A stretch of 40,382 nt of DNA from SAR202 cluster bacterium bin22 (GCA_002238505.1 MPMM01000008.1:98589-138970); one strand, 5' to 3'. Shown: positions 23,802-31,370, counted from the stretch's first letter. Notes: generated by a model from the sequence alone, not told the origin. Made by a program: numbers and translations.

Positions 23802-24536
23802 TCAGCGACGCATCCTGCTCAAGAATCGCAGCGCCGACAGCCGGTCTTCCACATTGCGCAGGTGCATTCGTTCCAGCAGCAGGTACAGGAACAGTAGCAG
23901 GAACACGGCCAGGGAGTAGAACAACACCCACTGCATTATTGGCTCCAGCGCCCCCGCATCTGCCAGGGGCCCCACCACCGCCGATGGATGGATGGACCGC
24001 CACCACTGCACCGAGTAATACACGATGGGCACGTCCACGAACCCGATGATGCCCAGGCCCGCCGCATAAAGCGCGCCCTGGGACTTGTTCGGTACGTACG
24101 AGCGGAGCATCAGGTACGCCACGTAAATCAGCCACAGTATCAGGGTGGTGGTTAATCGAGGCTCCCAGGTCCACCACACCCCCCAGACCGGCCTGGCCCA
24201 GACAATGCCCGTCAGCAGCGCCAGGCTGACGAACACCACCCCCACCTCGGCAGCGGCATGGGCCACGCTGTCCCACTTGCTCTTCCGCGTCACCAGGTAT
24301 CCAATGCTGGCCACAAACACCACAAAGAAGGCGACAAAGGAAACTATGGCAATGGGCACATGGAAGTAGAAAACGCGCTGCACTTCGCCCAGCACCGCGT
24401 CGGTCGGCGCCACCAGGAAAATCAGGTACAGATTCACCAGCATCAGGACGCCTGTGCCGACCAGCAAAACGCCGTTCAACCCTGGAAATGCCAAGCCGGA
24501 CCTTGGGGAGGAAGAGGCTCCCTGGGCAGAGGCCAA
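23802..24536 (-). CDS. ccmC: Heme exporter/cytochrome c assembly protein CcmC
   Basis: The 244-residue, six-helix membrane protein carries the tryptophan-rich WWD-type motif VWGVWWTWEPRLTT, where heme is presented to CcmE, and the two flanking heme-ligand histidines, in FYFHVPIAIV and in WWRSIHPSAV. I place the start at a TTG (24536), because the GAGGAG site that overlaps the end of ccmB fits it. CcmC loads heme onto CcmE with CcmA, CcmB and CcmD. It is co-translated with ccmB. Confidence 0.93.
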   Translation of the reverse strand: MASAQGASSSPRSGLAFPGLNGVLLVGTGVLMLVNLYLIFLVAPTDAVLGEVQRVFYFHVPIAIVSFVAFFVVFVASIGYLVTRKSKWDSVAHAAAEVGVVFVSLALLTGIVWARPVWGVWWTWEPRLTTTLILWLIYVAYLMLRSYVPNKSQGALYAAGLGIIGFVDVPIVYYSVQWWRSIHPSAVVGPLADAGALEPIMQWVLFYSLAVFLLLFLYLLLERMHLRNVEDRLSALRFLSRMRR

Positions 24537-24542
24537 AACGGT

Positions 24543-25217
24543 TCACTCCTCAACGATTATCGAAAAAATCCACGGACATATTACCAGAAAAACGGCATCA
24601 AACACCGCCAGCAGCGGCAGCCACCGGGTTACCACGCCCGTTTCCGGCCCGCTGCCCACGGCCGCTCCCGTAACCTCCACCGCCCCAATTAGCACCGGCA
24701 AAATGATGGGGAAGAAGAGCACCGGCAGCATCACCTCCCGCGAGCGGGTCTGCACCGCTATGGCCGAGAACAGCGTCCCCACCGTCGCGAAGCCCAGCGT
24801 GGCCAGCAGGATGGCCCCCGCCAGGGTCAGCGTGAACGAGGTGAAGTTGAGCAGAATGGCAAACACGGGCAGCAGGGCCGCCTCAATTACCAGCATAAAC
24901 AGGAAACTGACCAGAGCCTTGCCCAGGAAAATGGCGTCGCGGCTGACCGGCGCCAGCAACAGACCTTCCAGTCCCCCCTGTTCCCGCTCCCGTACAAAGG
25001 CCCGGCTCATGGCCAGGGTGCCGGCAAAAGCGAAGGCCACCCACAAAATGCCGGGAGCCAGTTCCGCCACCCGTTCCGGGCTTACCTTCAGCGCAAAGTT
25101 AAAAACCACCACCACCAGGAACCCGAACACCAGGGCCGAGACGACAATGTCCCGCGAACGCAGTTCCAGCAGGAGGTCCTTCCAGACCAGGGCGGCCATC
25201 GGCCTGAGCATGCGCAT
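24543..25217 (-). CDS. ccmB: Heme exporter membrane protein CcmB
   Basis: The 224-residue integral membrane protein has about six helices and the CcmB family blocks LVWKDLLLELRSRDIV near the N-terminus and REREQGGLEGLLLAPVSRDAIFLGKA in the middle. It is the permease partner of the CcmA ATPase. Length is normal. It is separated from ccmA by an unusual 248-base gap holding a small DUF6883-like fragment on the other strand, while it is tightly linked to ccmC downstream. Confidence 0.93.
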   Translation of the reverse strand: MRMLRPMAALVWKDLLLELRSRDIVVSALVFGFLVVVVFNFALKVSPERVAELAPGILWVAFAFAGTLAMSRAFVREREQGGLEGLLLAPVSRDAIFLGKALVSFLFMLVIEAALLPVFAILLNFTSFTLTLAGAILLATLGFATVGTLFSAIAVQTRSREVMLPVLFFPIILPVLIGAVEVTGAAVGSGPETGVVTRWLPLLAVFDAVFLVICPWIFSIIVEE

Positions 25218-25331
25218 CAGTTAACTCTGTAAGGCGGTTGGGGAGGCGCTATACAAAACAAAAATTGTATCAGACAGCCCATCCCAGGGTATGCCACATT
25301 GATTTGCGGCTTAAGGAGGAGGTCACAAGGG

Positions 25332-25469
25332 TTGAGGCTGCCAGATGCGAACAAGGCTGTGGTGGCGCAGGAGAAAATTACCGAGCATTTGCTGGCGTCA
25401 GCTAAAGAAGGCGGAAAGCCTGAAGCCAAATACTTCAGCCTTGCGTCCATCCGCCTGCCTGTCGGTTAA
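25332..25469 (+). pseudogene. Small DUF6883-like fragment within the ccm locus
   Basis: A 45-codon frame starts at a TTG with a strong AAGGAGGAGGT site and reads LRLPDANKAVVAQEKITEHL, then LASAKEGGKPEAKYF. This resembles the first half of DUF6883 proteins (about 110 residues; K-LP-A-KAVV-E-K-YLL). It stops early and overlaps the stop of ccmA on the opposite strand. It is probably a remnant, possibly of a toxin-antitoxin-like module. The remaining bases 25218-25331 hold nothing recognisable. Confidence 0.45.
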
Positions 25470-26218
25470 CTCCCCACCCCCAGGTAATCCCCCGCCCCGT
25501 CAAAGTCCAGCCTTCCGTTAGACATTACCGCCACCCTGCTGCTCCAGGCCAGACCCAAGTCCACATTGTGGGTGGTCATCACTACCGACCGACCCGACGC
25601 CGTCCATTCCCGCAGTAATTCAGCCAGGGATGCTACCGAGTCCCGGTCCAGGCCCGACTCGGGTTCGTCCAGCAGCAGCAGCGAGGGCTGATGGAGGATG
25701 GCCCGGGCAATTGCCAGTCGCTTCTGCATTCCGTGGGACAGGCTGCGGACCCGACGGTCCGCCCGCCGGTTCAGGCCAACCAGCTCCAGTACTTCCTCAA
25801 TCCGGCCCTTCAGGTTCTCCACGGAATAGAGCCGGCCGTAGAACGTCAGGTTTTCCCGGCACGTAAGGTCCTCGTAAAGGAACGCGCTGTGGGCTACCAC
25901 CCCAACCTGCCGGCGGGCCGCCGCTGGCCGTCGGCGCGTATCAAAGCCCGCGATCCGGATGGACCCGCTGTCTGGCCTCGCCTGCCCCGCCAGCGCCCGC
26001 AGCAGGGTAGTCTTGCCGGAACCGTTGGCCCCGAAAAGGGCCAGGAACTCCCCCCAGCCCAGTTCCAGGTCGAGATCCCACAGCACCGGCAGGTCGCCAA
26101 ACCCCTTGTGAAGGCCGGTTACCTCTATGGAATTATTGGTATTGCCCACAGGGCCGGTCTGGGCCAAAGCCGCTCGATGCTCCCTGGAAGAATGTTGCCG
26201 GATGTTGTCAGCCACCAC
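25466..26218 (-). CDS. ccmA: Heme exporter ATP-binding protein CcmA
   Basis: The 250-residue ABC ATPase has Walker A GANGSGKTT from residue 63, the ABC signature LSHGMQKRLAI around 160-169, Walker B LLLLDEP near 181 and the switch His in MTTHNVD near 217. The helical domain FYEDLT-type stretch (FLYEDLTCRENLTFYGRL) fits CcmA. Hydrolysis by CcmA drives release of heme-loaded CcmE from CcmC. An N-terminal extension of about 30 residues precedes the domain, so the true start could be internal. It is first in the ccmA-B-C-D order. Confidence 0.9.
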   Translation of the reverse strand: MVADNIRQHSSREHRAALAQTGPVGNTNNSIEVTGLHKGFGDLPVLWDLDLELGWGEFLALFGANGSGKTTLLRALAGQARPDSGSIRIAGFDTRRRPAAARRQVGVVAHSAFLYEDLTCRENLTFYGRLYSVENLKGRIEEVLELVGLNRRADRRVRSLSHGMQKRLAIARAILHQPSLLLLDEPESGLDRDSVASLAELLREWTASGRSVVMTTHNVDLGLAWSSRVAVMSNGRLDFDGAGDYLGVGS

Positions 26219-26562
26219 TTCACGCTAATTCTACACAAGCGACAACGGAATTGAACAATCCCGCCCCCAGGGCATCGCATTTCAGCTTTGGGGCAAGCAC
26301 GTCGTTCTCGCGAAGGCGGGAACCTCGAACCTGGAGGGAATTACGGCTCATTTGGAATTCTTCAAGCGCGATTGCCCTGCCCCGCCCCAGCGTCGCCATG
26401 GGCCATCCTGGGCAATTGCCACGGACTCCGATGCAGCCTTGTTATGGTGTGTTCCTTGCTGTTAATGTAAATGCGACCCTCTTCTCAACTGTCATCACCT
26501 GAAGGCGCTCCGGACTGCATAGCAGGCCAACTTGTTTGAAATGATGACTGCTAAATCTGTAT
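26219..26562. other. Gap upstream of ccmA; no gene seen
   Basis: This stretch should hold the ccmA promoter, but I see no consensus pair. The string GTCGTTCTCGCGAAGGCGGGAA near 26303-26322 is a degenerate relative of the CATTCCGGCGAAAGCCGGAAT repeats in the window. Nothing else can be supported. Confidence 0.4.
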
Positions 26563-26659
26563 CGTCATTCCGGCCTTGAGCCGGAATCCAGGCAGGTTGC
26601 GAAGGGTCAACTGCGTGGTACAAGAGAGGCTATAGATTCCGGCTTACGCCGGGAAGACG
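26563..26659. mobile_element. Repeat element D, copy 2
   Basis: About 97 bp similar to 23307-23404: the left end CGTCATTCCGGCCTTGA is identical and the interior GGTCAACT-CGTGGTACAAGAG is shared, but the right end has diverged (CCGGCTTACGCCGGGAAGACG). Same orientation as copy 1. Confidence 0.72.
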
Positions 26660-26785
26660 GACTAAACCCCCAACCCATCATTACAATGCCGTTAAACTGA
26701 TAGTCTCTGATTCACCCACCAGGCGGATCCCCTGTTGCGCCGTCAATAAAGCCGGTGGAGAGAAAAGCCCGTGGAGGGGAAGCCC

Positions 26786-27136
26786 ATGTTCAGCTACGGC
26801 CACATAAAGCATCGCAATATGTTCCTGCAGATCATCCTGGTGCTTATCACCCTGGGGCTCTATGGCATCTACTGGTTTCACGTCACCCTGGGCGAACTGC
26901 AGCGGGCCAACGGCAGGGGCCCCGAAGCCGGCCGCTGGAAGTGGACCATTCTTTTCTGTATCCCGCTGTTGGACTTCTTCAGTTTCTGGCATTACTCCGG
27001 CGAGTACTCAGAGTTTGCACGGGGAAAGTATCCCCGCATACTGATATTCATCCTGTGGATTGTCTTCTTTCCCGCTGTCTGGTTCCTGGCGCAAAGCGAT
27101 CTGAACCGGTCGGCCAGCGTTCAATACATGGGCTGA
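26786..27136 (+). CDS. DUF4234-like small membrane protein
   Basis: This protein of about 116 residues starts at the ATG at 26786 behind GGAGGGGAAG; a GTG at 26771 lies inside that site. It carries IKHRNMFLQIILVLITLGLY followed by GIYWFHVTLGELQRANG, the DUF4234 core, and two more helices (FCIPLLDFFSFWHYSGEYSEF, ILIFILWIVFFPAVWFLAQS). It lacks the zinc ribbon of its paralogue next door. It is the first of five small membrane-protein genes in one direction, 21 bases before the next. The function of DUF4234 is unknown. Confidence 0.85.
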   Translation: MFSYGHIKHRNMFLQIILVLITLGLYGIYWFHVTLGELQRANGRGPEAGRWKWTILFCIPLLDFFSFWHYSGEYSEFARGKYPRILIFILWIVFFPAVWFLAQSDLNRSASVQYMG

Positions 27137-27157
27137 AATCTGTGAGGAAACCTGCAA

Positions 27158-27646
27158 ATGGCGGATATTAATAACCCGGCCGGTCCTCCCACCATCTTTT
27201 GCTCCAGTTGTGGCGTCGTTATGGAACACGATGCCCGTTTCTGTTCCAGTTGCGGCGCTGCCAATCCTCATGCGCCCGCCGTGGTCAGCGCTGGCAGCGG
27301 TGCGCGGCGTACCGACCACATCAAGTACCGGAATATGTGGGTGCAGGTACTACTGGCGATCATCACCCTGGGTATCTACACCATCTACTGGTTCCACGTT
27401 ACCCTGGGGGAACTTTACCGGGCCAACGGCGCCGAGGACAGAAGGCGCTGGCTCTGGACGATTCTATACATTATCCCCATAGCCCAGTTTTTCGCCTACT
27501 GGCATCAAGGCTATGAGTACGACAAGTTCGTCAACGGCAAGTTTCCGGGCATTGTCATTTTTGTCCTTTGGATAGTTTTCGGCCCGGCGGTATGGTTCCT
27601 GCTGCAGCGGGACCTGAACGCCGCTGCCAAAGCCACCCAGCGCTAA
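27158..27646 (+). CDS. Zinc-ribbon DUF4234 membrane protein
   Basis: The 162-residue protein joins an N-terminal zinc ribbon (Cys15, 18, 29, 32; FCSSCGVV and FCSSCGAAN) to a DUF4234 domain closely similar to the preceding gene: IKYRNMWVQVLLAIITLGIY, TIYWFHVTLGELYRANG and GIVIFVLWIVFGPAVWFLLQ. The pair is clearly a tandem duplication in which only one copy has the ribbon. It should be a three-helix inner-membrane protein with the ribbon in the cytoplasm. Role unknown; co-transcription with neighbours is likely (19 bases to the next gene). Confidence 0.87.
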   Translation: MADINNPAGPPTIFCSSCGVVMEHDARFCSSCGAANPHAPAVVSAGSGARRTDHIKYRNMWVQVLLAIITLGIYTIYWFHVTLGELYRANGAEDRRRWLWTILYIIPIAQFFAYWHQGYEYDKFVNGKFPGIVIFVLWIVFGPAVWFLLQRDLNAAAKATQR

Positions 27647-27664
27647 ACCACCCAGGAGAGTCCC

Positions 27665-28228
27665 ATGGCCCACATGTACGACGACAACCCCATCTACTGC
27701 TCCACCTGCGGACGCGAATCCGACCCCAGCGCCCGCTTCTGCGACAACTGCGGAGCGACGCTTGAATCGCAGGCCGTCGCCCCCCAGTACGCCCCGGGTA
27801 TGCCCTACTTCGACCAGGACGCCCGCACTGTGGAATACATGGGCTTCTGGATTCGGGCGGCAGCCTTCTTGATTGACGCCATTTTGCTTACCATTGTCAG
27901 ACTGGTTATCCAGGGAGCGCTGGGCGACTCCATACCCGTAACTCTGTTTAATGTGGTGATTAACCTGGCGTATGGGGTGATCATGATCGCCTGGCGCGGC
28001 CAGACCATCGGCAAAATGATCGTTGGCATCCAGGTAGTGGACGCCAACGGCAACGTCCCCGGCATCGGCAGCGTGATACTCAGGGAAGTCGTAGGCAAGT
28101 TCCTGTCAACCATCGCGCTGTTCCTCGGTTACCTGTGGGTAGCCTGGGACAAGGACAAGCGCGGCTGGCACGACCACATCTCGGGAACATATGTGGTGCG
28201 TAAGAGCCGGGCAGACCGGACTCGCTGA
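27665..28228 (+). CDS. Zinc-ribbon RDD family membrane protein
   Basis: The 187-residue protein has a zinc ribbon (Cys12, 15, 26, 29; YCSTCGRE, FCDNCGATL), a short linker, and an RDD domain: GFWIRAAAFLIDAILLTIVR with the Arg and Asp that name the family, GQTIGKMIVGIQVVD, and the C-terminal WDKDKRGWHDHISGTYVV block. RDD proteins are three-helix membrane proteins, some acting as Na+(K+)/H+ antiporters, most uncharacterised. It is the third gene of the small-membrane-protein cluster, 17 bases before the next. Confidence 0.88.
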   Translation: MAHMYDDNPIYCSTCGRESDPSARFCDNCGATLESQAVAPQYAPGMPYFDQDARTVEYMGFWIRAAAFLIDAILLTIVRLVIQGALGDSIPVTLFNVVINLAYGVIMIAWRGQTIGKMIVGIQVVDANGNVPGIGSVILREVVGKFLSTIALFLGYLWVAWDKDKRGWHDHISGTYVVRKSRADRTR

Positions 28229-28245
28229 TCGAGGAGAATCCAGGA

Positions 28246-28647
28246 ATGTTTTGCGTTACCTGCGGCCGGGAAGTCGGCCCCGAAGCCCGCTTCTGCGACA
28301 ATTGCGGCTCGGTTATAGATCGGACCGAAGAACCCGCAACCAACTACGCTCCGGGGGAGCCCCAGCCCGTTCAACCTGGCTATGGCTCTGCTGTTAACAT
28401 CCCCAATTACCTGGTTCAGGCGATCCTGGTCACCATCTTTTGCTGTCTGCCAGCCGGCGTCGTAGCCATAGTCTTTGCCGCCCAGGTGAACGGGAAAGTG
28501 GCCGAGGGTAACCTGCCCGAAGCTCGCCGGCTCTCCAGGAACGCCAGGATCTGGTGCTGGGTCTCCTTCGGCGTGGGCCTGGCCATCGGCATCATCTACG
28601 CCGCCGTCATCATTGCCGCCATAATCGCCGGCTTCGCCCTGGGCTGA
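28246..28647 (+). CDS. Zinc-ribbon CD225/dispanin-like membrane protein
   Basis: The 133-residue protein begins with a zinc ribbon (Cys3, 6, 17, 20; FCVTCGRE, FCDNCGSV), then a Pro-rich linker and a CD225 domain: PNYLVQAILVTIFCCLPAGV, VAIVFAAQVNGKVAEGN, and the second helix ARIWCWVSFGVGLAIGIIY. Eukaryotic CD225 proteins (IFITMs) modify membranes and block viral fusion; bacterial members are common but their roles are unknown. It is fourth in the cluster, only five bases before the DUF2752 start. Confidence 0.88.
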   Translation: MFCVTCGREVGPEARFCDNCGSVIDRTEEPATNYAPGEPQPVQPGYGSAVNIPNYLVQAILVTIFCCLPAGVVAIVFAAQVNGKVAEGNLPEARRLSRNARIWCWVSFGVGLAIGIIYAAVIIAAIIAGFALG

Positions 28648-28652
28648 CAACG

Positions 28653-29096
28653 GTGTTGGAAGCTATCTACAACCGGGGATGGACCTTGGCCGACTTGCCC
28701 CTGTGGCGCTGGCGGTTCCTGCTGCTGGGCTTCGCCATGCTGCCCTGCCTCGCGCTCCTTTACGCCCGCAACCCCGAGGAGCAGGGCCTCTACCCCGTCT
28801 GCCCCTTCTACTTCCTCACCGGGCTCCACTGCCCCGGCTGCGGCGCCCTGCGGGGCCTGCACCAGCTTCTGAATGGCAATGTCATAGCCGCCCTTGGCTA
28901 CAACCCTTTCGCCATGCTGACGTTGCCCTTCATCGGCTACGCCTTCCTCTCCGCCCTGCTGGTCACCACCTGGGGCAAACGCCTGCCCTCTCCCTTCATC
29001 CATCCCGCGCTCATCTGGACGCTCCTGGCCGCCATCCTTGCCTTCTGGACCTTGCGAAACGTCCCCGTTTTCCCCTTCGCCCTGTTGGCTCCCTGA
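28653..29096 (+). CDS. DUF2752 membrane protein
   Basis: I place the start at the GTG at 28653, right after the CD225 stop, because the longer open frame only shadows that gene. The 147-residue protein has the DUF2752 signature YPVCPFYFLTGLHCPGCG followed by ALRGLHQLLNGNVIAALGYNP, with Cys50, Cys60 and Cys63, and three hydrophobic helices. DUF2752 proteins are small membrane proteins of unknown role, often found beside CD225 or TM2 genes. It closes the five-gene cluster; no clear terminator follows. Confidence 0.85.
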   Translation: MLEAIYNRGWTLADLPLWRWRFLLLGFAMLPCLALLYARNPEEQGLYPVCPFYFLTGLHCPGCGALRGLHQLLNGNVIAALGYNPFAMLTLPFIGYAFLSALLVTTWGKRLPSPFIHPALIWTLLAAILAFWTLRNVPVFPFALLAP

Positions 29097-29204
29097 CCGA
29101 CCCCCCGGATTCCTGCGGGCGCTGCCAACCGGTTCCACATGGGAAATCAGCATTCCCTGGCTGGGGAGGCCCGGAGCCCTACTGTTTTGCCTCCCCCCAA
29201 CTTC

Positions 29205-29399
29205 ATGGAAGGCATCGACGATGTGGCAGTTGAAACACTGAAAGCTCCCGAGGAGATTCGAAGGTCCATTACCCGGCCGGAAAATGTCCGGTTATACTAC
29301 AGGCGGGTTGCCGGTACGCCCATCGCGGATAAGCGGGTGAGCGTAGTGGCAAACATCTCGGGACGAAGCCCGAGATTATTTGGACGCTGCCTGAGGTAA
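29205..29399 (+). pseudogene. Fragment of a small DUF4258/PBECR-like nuclease-fold protein
   Basis: From the ATG at 29205 the frame reads GIDDVAVETLKAPEEIRRSI, then TRPENVRLYYRRV and KRVSVVANI. This resembles the ETL-P-E-R--D-NV-LYYRR---T---K-L-VVVK core of small toxin-like proteins of the DUF4258/PBECR type. After this the frame is lost, and a shifted frame continues KPEIIWTLPEVIPTPA. I read it as a decayed gene in an otherwise empty 507-base gap. A further short frame at 29440-29559 (starting MALVDMRYNVPSL) may be the remnant of a partner. Confidence 0.4.
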
Positions 29400-29560
29400 T
29401 TCCCACGCCTGCCATACCGCCCCGCCGATGAGCGAGCGATGGCGCTGGTAGATATGAGGTACAACGTGCCAAGCTTGAAGATAGACGGCGTCAGCGCCAT
29501 TAATGACATACCTCTCAACGTGTACCTCTACCCCTCCAGTCCGCCCAGTCATTCCTGACT

Positions 29561-29592
29561 CCAAACTTCTAACTTCTAACTCTTAACTCAGA
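29561..29592. repeat. Short TAACTTC-type tandem repeat, copy 1
   Basis: The motif AACTTCTAACTTCTAACTCT is repeated just before the monooxygenase start. Related stretches occur at 32251-32286 (inverted) and 32671-32707. They are short intergenic repeats of unknown role. Confidence 0.6.
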
Positions 29593-29603
29593 CGAGGTGC
29601 CCC

Positions 29604-30554
29604 ATGCCTGTAACTTTCGGATGCTCCCTTCCCAGTCGCGGCCCCATGGCCAGCCCCCAGGCCCTGCGCTCCCTGGCCCAGCGGGCCGAGGAACTGGGCT
29701 TCGACTCCGCCTGGGTCAGCGACCACATCATCCTGCCCCGCCAGGTGGACTCCTTCTATCCTTATTCCCCCGACGGTGTGGCGGTGTTCAGCCCCGACCA
29801 GCCCTACTACGACCCCCTCTCCACCCTGAACTTCCTGGCCGGCTGCACCCACCGCCTGCGTCTCGGCACCCACGTGCTCATCATCCCTTACCGCAACCCC
29901 GTCCTGACCGCCAAGATGATCGCCACCCTGGACACCCTCTCCGAGGGCCGGGTGACCCTCGGCATCGGCGTGGGCTGGATGGAGGAGGAGTTCAAAGCCC
30001 TGGGCCTGGACACCTTCGCCGACCGGGGCGAGGTCACCAACGAGTACCTGCGCCTCTTCAAGGAGTTGTGGACAAAGGAAGAAGCGGAGTTCAACGGCCG
30101 CTTCGTCCAGACTTCCGGCGCCGGCTTCCTCCCCAAGCCCGTGCAGCAGCCTCACCCGCCCATCTGGATTGGCGGCCACACCGGACCGGCCCTGCGCCGC
30201 GCCGCCGAACTGGGCGACGGCTGGATGCCCATCGGCCTGCGCCCCCCTGCCATCCTGGAGCCCGAGGAACTGGCCGGCAAAATCGCCCAGCTTCGCCGCC
30301 TGACTGTCCGCGCCGGACGCCCCGAAGACGCGGTCACTCCCTGCTTCAGCACCGACATTGTGTTCAACCGGGCGGCCGGACCGGAGCGGCGGATGATGCA
30401 CGGCATTGCGGAGCAGATAGCCGCCGATCTGCGCCAGTACCAGGACCTGGGCGTTCAAAACTTCATCCTGGGCTTCCCCGCCGACAGCGTCGAGGGCCAG
30501 CGGGAGGCCATGGAACAGTTCTCCCGCGAGGTTATGCCCCTGATACCCCAGTAG
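29604..30554 (+). CDS. Luciferase-like (LLM class) F420/FMN-dependent oxidoreductase
   Basis: The 316-residue protein is a bacterial-luciferase-like TIM-barrel enzyme that uses F420 or FMN. Recognisable blocks are ELGFDSAWVSDHIILP near the N-terminus, LRLGTHVLIIPYRNPVLTAK, LSEGRVTLGIGVGWMEEEF, and HPPIWIGGHTGPALRRAAELGDGW. Length fits the family. The GVGWMEEEF block is typical of the F420-dependent subgroup, but the cofactor is not proven. A GAGGTG site precedes the ATG. It is monocistronic, followed by element B. Numerous paralogues of this family are known in SAR202 Chloroflexota, where roles in oxidising recalcitrant organics have been proposed. Confidence 0.9.
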   Translation: MPVTFGCSLPSRGPMASPQALRSLAQRAEELGFDSAWVSDHIILPRQVDSFYPYSPDGVAVFSPDQPYYDPLSTLNFLAGCTHRLRLGTHVLIIPYRNPVLTAKMIATLDTLSEGRVTLGIGVGWMEEEFKALGLDTFADRGEVTNEYLRLFKELWTKEEAEFNGRFVQTSGAGFLPKPVQQPHPPIWIGGHTGPALRRAAELGDGWMPIGLRPPAILEPEELAGKIAQLRRLTVRAGRPEDAVTPCFSTDIVFNRAAGPERRMMHGIAEQIAADLRQYQDLGVQNFILGFPADSVEGQREAMEQFSREVMPLIPQ

Positions 30555-30568
30555 CGGCCCTACTCCGC

Positions 30569-30702
30569 CAGGGTCATTCGATTATTGTGGTAGAGTCTCT
30601 TCCACAGTTCGCCCTGAGCCCGTCGAAGGGCCGCCCGGAATGGCTCTCCAAGCTCACCACGAACGGACTCGAGGAGTTGCCACCGACAATCGAAAGACCC
30701 TG
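30569..30702. mobile_element. Repeat element B, copy 2, with perfect 10-bp target duplication
   Basis: This 134-bp element matches 22278-22411. The ends CAGGGTCATTCGATT and, inward from the right, CAGGGTCTTTCGATT are inverted. Directly flanking it, CCTACTCCGC occurs at 30559-30568 and again at 30703-30712, an exact target-site duplication. It inserted 15 bases after the monooxygenase stop. No coding capacity was seen. Confidence 0.88.
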
Positions 30703-30712
30703 CCTACTCCGC

Positions 30713-30979
30713 TGGATTTATGGCTGATTGCCCCTTCGTCCCGCGCCTGTCCAGGGGTCGCCATCTGTGGTCAGCAGGTCGGATGTAGTCAGCAGGCTGG
30801 CGACTTGCCCGTCCGCCTCGGGTGTGCTCAAAGCTGCCCGTCTGCGGAAATGCGGGCTGAAGTCGAGGCCCTCATCAGCCTGCCCGAATACCAGCAGGTG
30901 GAGGCCGAGCCCACCGAACGGGATTCCCAGGGCAGAGACTACCATTAGGCCCGCCCTCGGCCAGGGTCAACCCGCAACG
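30713..30979. other. Non-coding stretch after element B; no gene supported
   Basis: Short open frames exist on both strands, but none has a ribosome binding site or family resemblance. It may contain decayed sequence between the monooxygenase gene and the terminator at 30980-31005. Confidence 0.35.
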
Positions 30980-31005
30980 AAAAAGGGCGGCCGCAACGGC
31001 CGCCC
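30980..31005 (-). terminator. Intrinsic terminator, leftward
   Basis: On the minus strand GGGCGGCCG (30997-31005) pairs with CGGCCGCCC (30985-30993) around a three-base loop, followed by five T (30980-30984). It would stop transcription from the PEP-mutase-like gene, whose end at 31371 is now about 370 bases away because elements A and C lie between. Confidence 0.72.
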
Positions 31006-31041
31006 CTCCCTGGTACTTCCTTAGCGCATCTTCACGCCCTA

Positions 31042-31205
31042 AGGGGTGTAGTCAAAAGCCGAGTTTCGTCATTCTGGCGAAAGCCAGAATCCAGAGCCGT
31101 CGAAAGAAAGGGTGATATGCGCAACGATATACCAGGACTCTGGTATATCGCCTGCTTACACCCGATACCCAACCGGCAGGAAGGACTAATTTGACGACAG
31201 CCCCT
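31042..31205. mobile_element. Repeat element A, copy 2
   Basis: The 164-bp partner of 19160-19324. The left end is AGGGGTGTAGTCAAA; the right end, read inward, is AGGGGCTGTCGTCAAA. The internal palindrome GATATACCAG-gact-CTGGTATATC is at 31126-31149. TA precedes the left end. It abuts element C with one base between. Confidence 0.78.
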
Positions 31206-31206
31206 A

Positions 31207-31353
31207 AGAGACTATCTCAAAATCCCTTCCCCCTTGGCGGGCGAAGGTTAGAGCCTGTCCTGAGCCTGCCGAAGGAATGGGGGTGAAAAGCAATCTCTTT
31301 TGCTGTCGCATTTTGCCCAATGCTCTGCCTTGAATAATCTTGAGATAGTTTCT
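31207..31353. mobile_element. Element C, single MITE-like element
   Basis: AGAGACTATCTCAAAAT (31207-31223) is inverted at 31337-31353 (inward AGAAACTATCTCAAGAT), 15 of 17 matching, with TA next to both ends. The 147 bp between carry a partial CCTGAGCCTGCCGAAGG repeat but no gene. Only one copy is in the window, so mobility is inferred from structure. Confidence 0.6.
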
Positions 31354-31370
31354 ACGTGGACGAGCGCTTT

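Noticed and set aside
25217-25450. Minus-strand frame of 77 codons between ccmA and ccmB
   Set aside because: No similarity to a ccm protein and no ribosome binding site; the opposite strand has a better-supported short frame.
28554-28652. N-terminal extension of the DUF2752 frame
   Set aside because: It overlaps the CD225 gene in another frame and reads as His/Arg-rich shadow sequence; the GTG at 28653 fits better.
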